From: Rickettsiales bacterium
GTDB lineage: Bacteria; Pseudomonadota; Alphaproteobacteria; Rickettsiales; UBA1997
Direction of reading: 5' to 3'
Assembly: GCA_947487845.1 (NCBI GenBank)
Contig: CANKYC010000060.1
Location: 1-7,051 of the forward strand
Length of the DNA stretch: 7,051 nt
How positions within the stretch are numbered: the first letter of the stretch is position 1; every line of letters begins with the position of its first letter. The notes below the pieces were generated by a model. It was given only the letters and a program-made list of their open reading frames with translations. It searched no databases and was not told where the DNA came from. Below, piece by piece: positions 6,021-7,051 of the stretch. A program made the translations under genes and the position numbers.

Positions 6021-6029
6021 TACCAAATT
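6009..6029. repeat. Small palindrome at the right boundary of repeat copy 2
   Basis: AATTTGGTA (6009-6017), TAT, TACCAAATT (6021-6029): a perfect 9-base inverted repeat made of the element's right tip and the first nine bases outside it. The outside half equals the beginning of the element's own left arm (TACCAAATT). It may be a relic of an adjacent or nested copy, or a chosen target site. Confidence 0.6.
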
Positions 6030-6044
6030 TTAAACCCTCCCAAC

Positions 6045-7051
6045 TCAATCCTCTTCCGACATCTTCTTCGCTTGATCATCCGCAGTTAGCGCATCAATAA
6101 ATTCATCCAATTCACCGAGCATAATGTCATCAATTCTGTAGCTGGTTAAATTAATTCTGTGATCCGTTACGCGACTTTGTGGAAAATTATAAGTGCGAAT
6201 GCGTTCAGATCTATCGCCGCTTCCAACTTGTTCTTTGCGGTTTGCCGAACGTTCTTTGTCAGCGCGATCGCGTTCAGCTTCATAAAGACGAGAGCGCAAA
6301 ACTTTCATCGCTTTTTCGCGGTTTTTAATTTGCGATTTTTCATCTTGCATTGAAACCGTAACTCCGGTTGGAACGTGAACAATTCTAACCGCAGAATCTG
6401 TGGTATTTACCGATTGTCCGCCCGGTCCAGACGAGCGAAAAACGTCAATTCGCAAATCTTTTTCTTCAATTTTAATGTCGATTTCTTCAGCTTCTGGAAG
6501 CACGGCAACTGTTGCGGCTGATGTATGTACGCGACCTTGCGATTCAGTTTCAGGAACTCGTTGCACGCGATGAACTCCCGATTCATATTTCAATCGTGCA
6601 AACACGTTGCGACCCGCGATTGTAGCAGAAGCATCTTTATATCCGCCCAAACCAGTGTCTGAAATTGAAAGAATTTCAAACTTCCATTTTTTCTTCTCGG
6701 CATATTTTTGATACATCGCAAAAAGCTTGTAAGCAAAAAGCGCCGCTTCTTCGCCGCCAGTTCCAGCGCGCACTTCGAGAATGGCGTTTTTTTCATCCGC
6801 CGCGTCGCGCGGCAAAAGCGCAATTTTCATTTGCTGTTCAAGATCAGGAATTTTTTTGGTTAAATCAAAGCGCTCATTTTCCAACAAATTACGCATTTCT
6901 TGATCTGCGGTTGATGGCAAAATTTCATCAATATCAGCCAATTCTTTTTGCGCCTGTTTATATTCGCCAATCAGCGCCACAACAGGAATCATGTCAGAAT
7001 GTTCTTTAGAAATACGAGCAAAATTTTGACCCAAACTTGAAGGATCAAGCA
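6045..7051 (-). CDS. prfA: Peptide chain release factor 1 (5' end outside window)
   Basis: Recognises UAA and UAG in the ribosomal A site and triggers release of the finished protein. Counting from the GQNFARISK segment near the window edge, the coiled N-terminal domain is followed by GTGGEEAALFA (91-101). The codon-recognition PxT motif is PET (161-163) within HRVQRVPETESQGRVHTSAATVAV, and the catalytic GGQ (205-207, bases 6414-6422) lies in SSGPGGQSVNTTDSAVRIVH. RF2's SPF motif is absent, so this is RF1. The frame continues open upstream of a TTG at 7034 (…LDPSS before LGQNF) to the end of the window. That TTG is internal, and roughly 25 N-terminal residues are missing. The C-terminus is natural. 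prmC (glutamine methyltransferase), which often follows prfA, is not here: the gene is followed by repeat copy 2 and the bidirectional terminator. Confidence 0.95.
   Translation of the reverse strand, partial: LDPSSLGQNFARISKEHSDMIPVVALIGEYKQAQKELADIDEILPSTADQEMRNLLENERFDLTKKIPDLEQQMKIALLPRDAADEKNAILEVRAGTGGEEAALFAYKLFAMYQKYAEKKKWKFEILSISDTGLGGYKDASATIAGRNVFARLKYESGVHRVQRVPETESQGRVHTSAATVAVLPEAEEIDIKIEEKDLRIDVFRSSGPGGQSVNTTDSAVRIVHVPTGVTVSMQDEKSQIKNREKAMKVLRSRLYEAERDRADKERSANRKEQVGSGDRSERIRTYNFPQSRVTDHRINLTSYRIDDIMLGELDEFIDALTADDQAKKMSEED

Noticed and set aside
7032..7034. TTG at 7034 as the start codon of prfA
   Set aside because: The frame stays open upstream (LDPSS) and RF1 proteins have about 25 more N-terminal residues, so the gene runs off the window.

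Overview
The window is a low-G+C (roughly one third by eye) stretch of bacterial chromosome carrying mainly housekeeping genes. The best taxonomic guess is an AT-rich alphaproteobacterium, possibly from a reduced or host-associated lineage. The clues are a MerR-type regulator of the alphaproteobacterial form (VIRFWEENFPQIKP), a DUF2066 protein next to a PerM/AI-2E permease and divergent from purM, and a 'long-type' isoleucyl-tRNA synthetase tail. The lineage is an inference; no rRNA gene is present to confirm it.

Layout, left to right: (1) 1-148, one copy of a palindromic, MITE-like repeat, cut by the window edge. (2) 182-1078 (+), ispA, short-chain prenyl diphosphate synthase. (3) 1104-3817/3847 (-), a compact three-gene unit read right to left: DUF2066 exported protein, AI-2E/PerM family permease, MerR-family regulator, with gaps of 7 and 1 bases. 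(4) 3905-4909 (+), purM, divergent from that unit across a very short spacer. (5) 4928-5746 (+), an open frame that is only the C-terminal quarter of an isoleucyl-tRNA synthetase, with no catalytic core. (6) 5796-5846, a strong bidirectional terminator. (7) 5857-6020, a second, complete and perfectly armed copy of the palindromic repeat. (8) 6045-7051 (-), prfA (release factor 1), whose 5' end lies outside the window.

The genes do not form one pathway: isoprenoid precursor synthesis, purine synthesis, translation termination and an envelope/regulator unit sit side by side. The main non-routine signals are the palindromic element and the ileS tail joined directly to the purM stop codon. The element has two copies in the same orientation, 145 of 148 aligned bases identical, bracketing about 5.7 kb. 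Each copy has long terminal inverted repeats and an exactly central hairpin that shares a motif with the arms. Neither signal amounts to a proven new system. The repeat is the best candidate for an undescribed mobile or structural element; the ileS tail suggests a past rearrangement at a place where many relatives carry purN.
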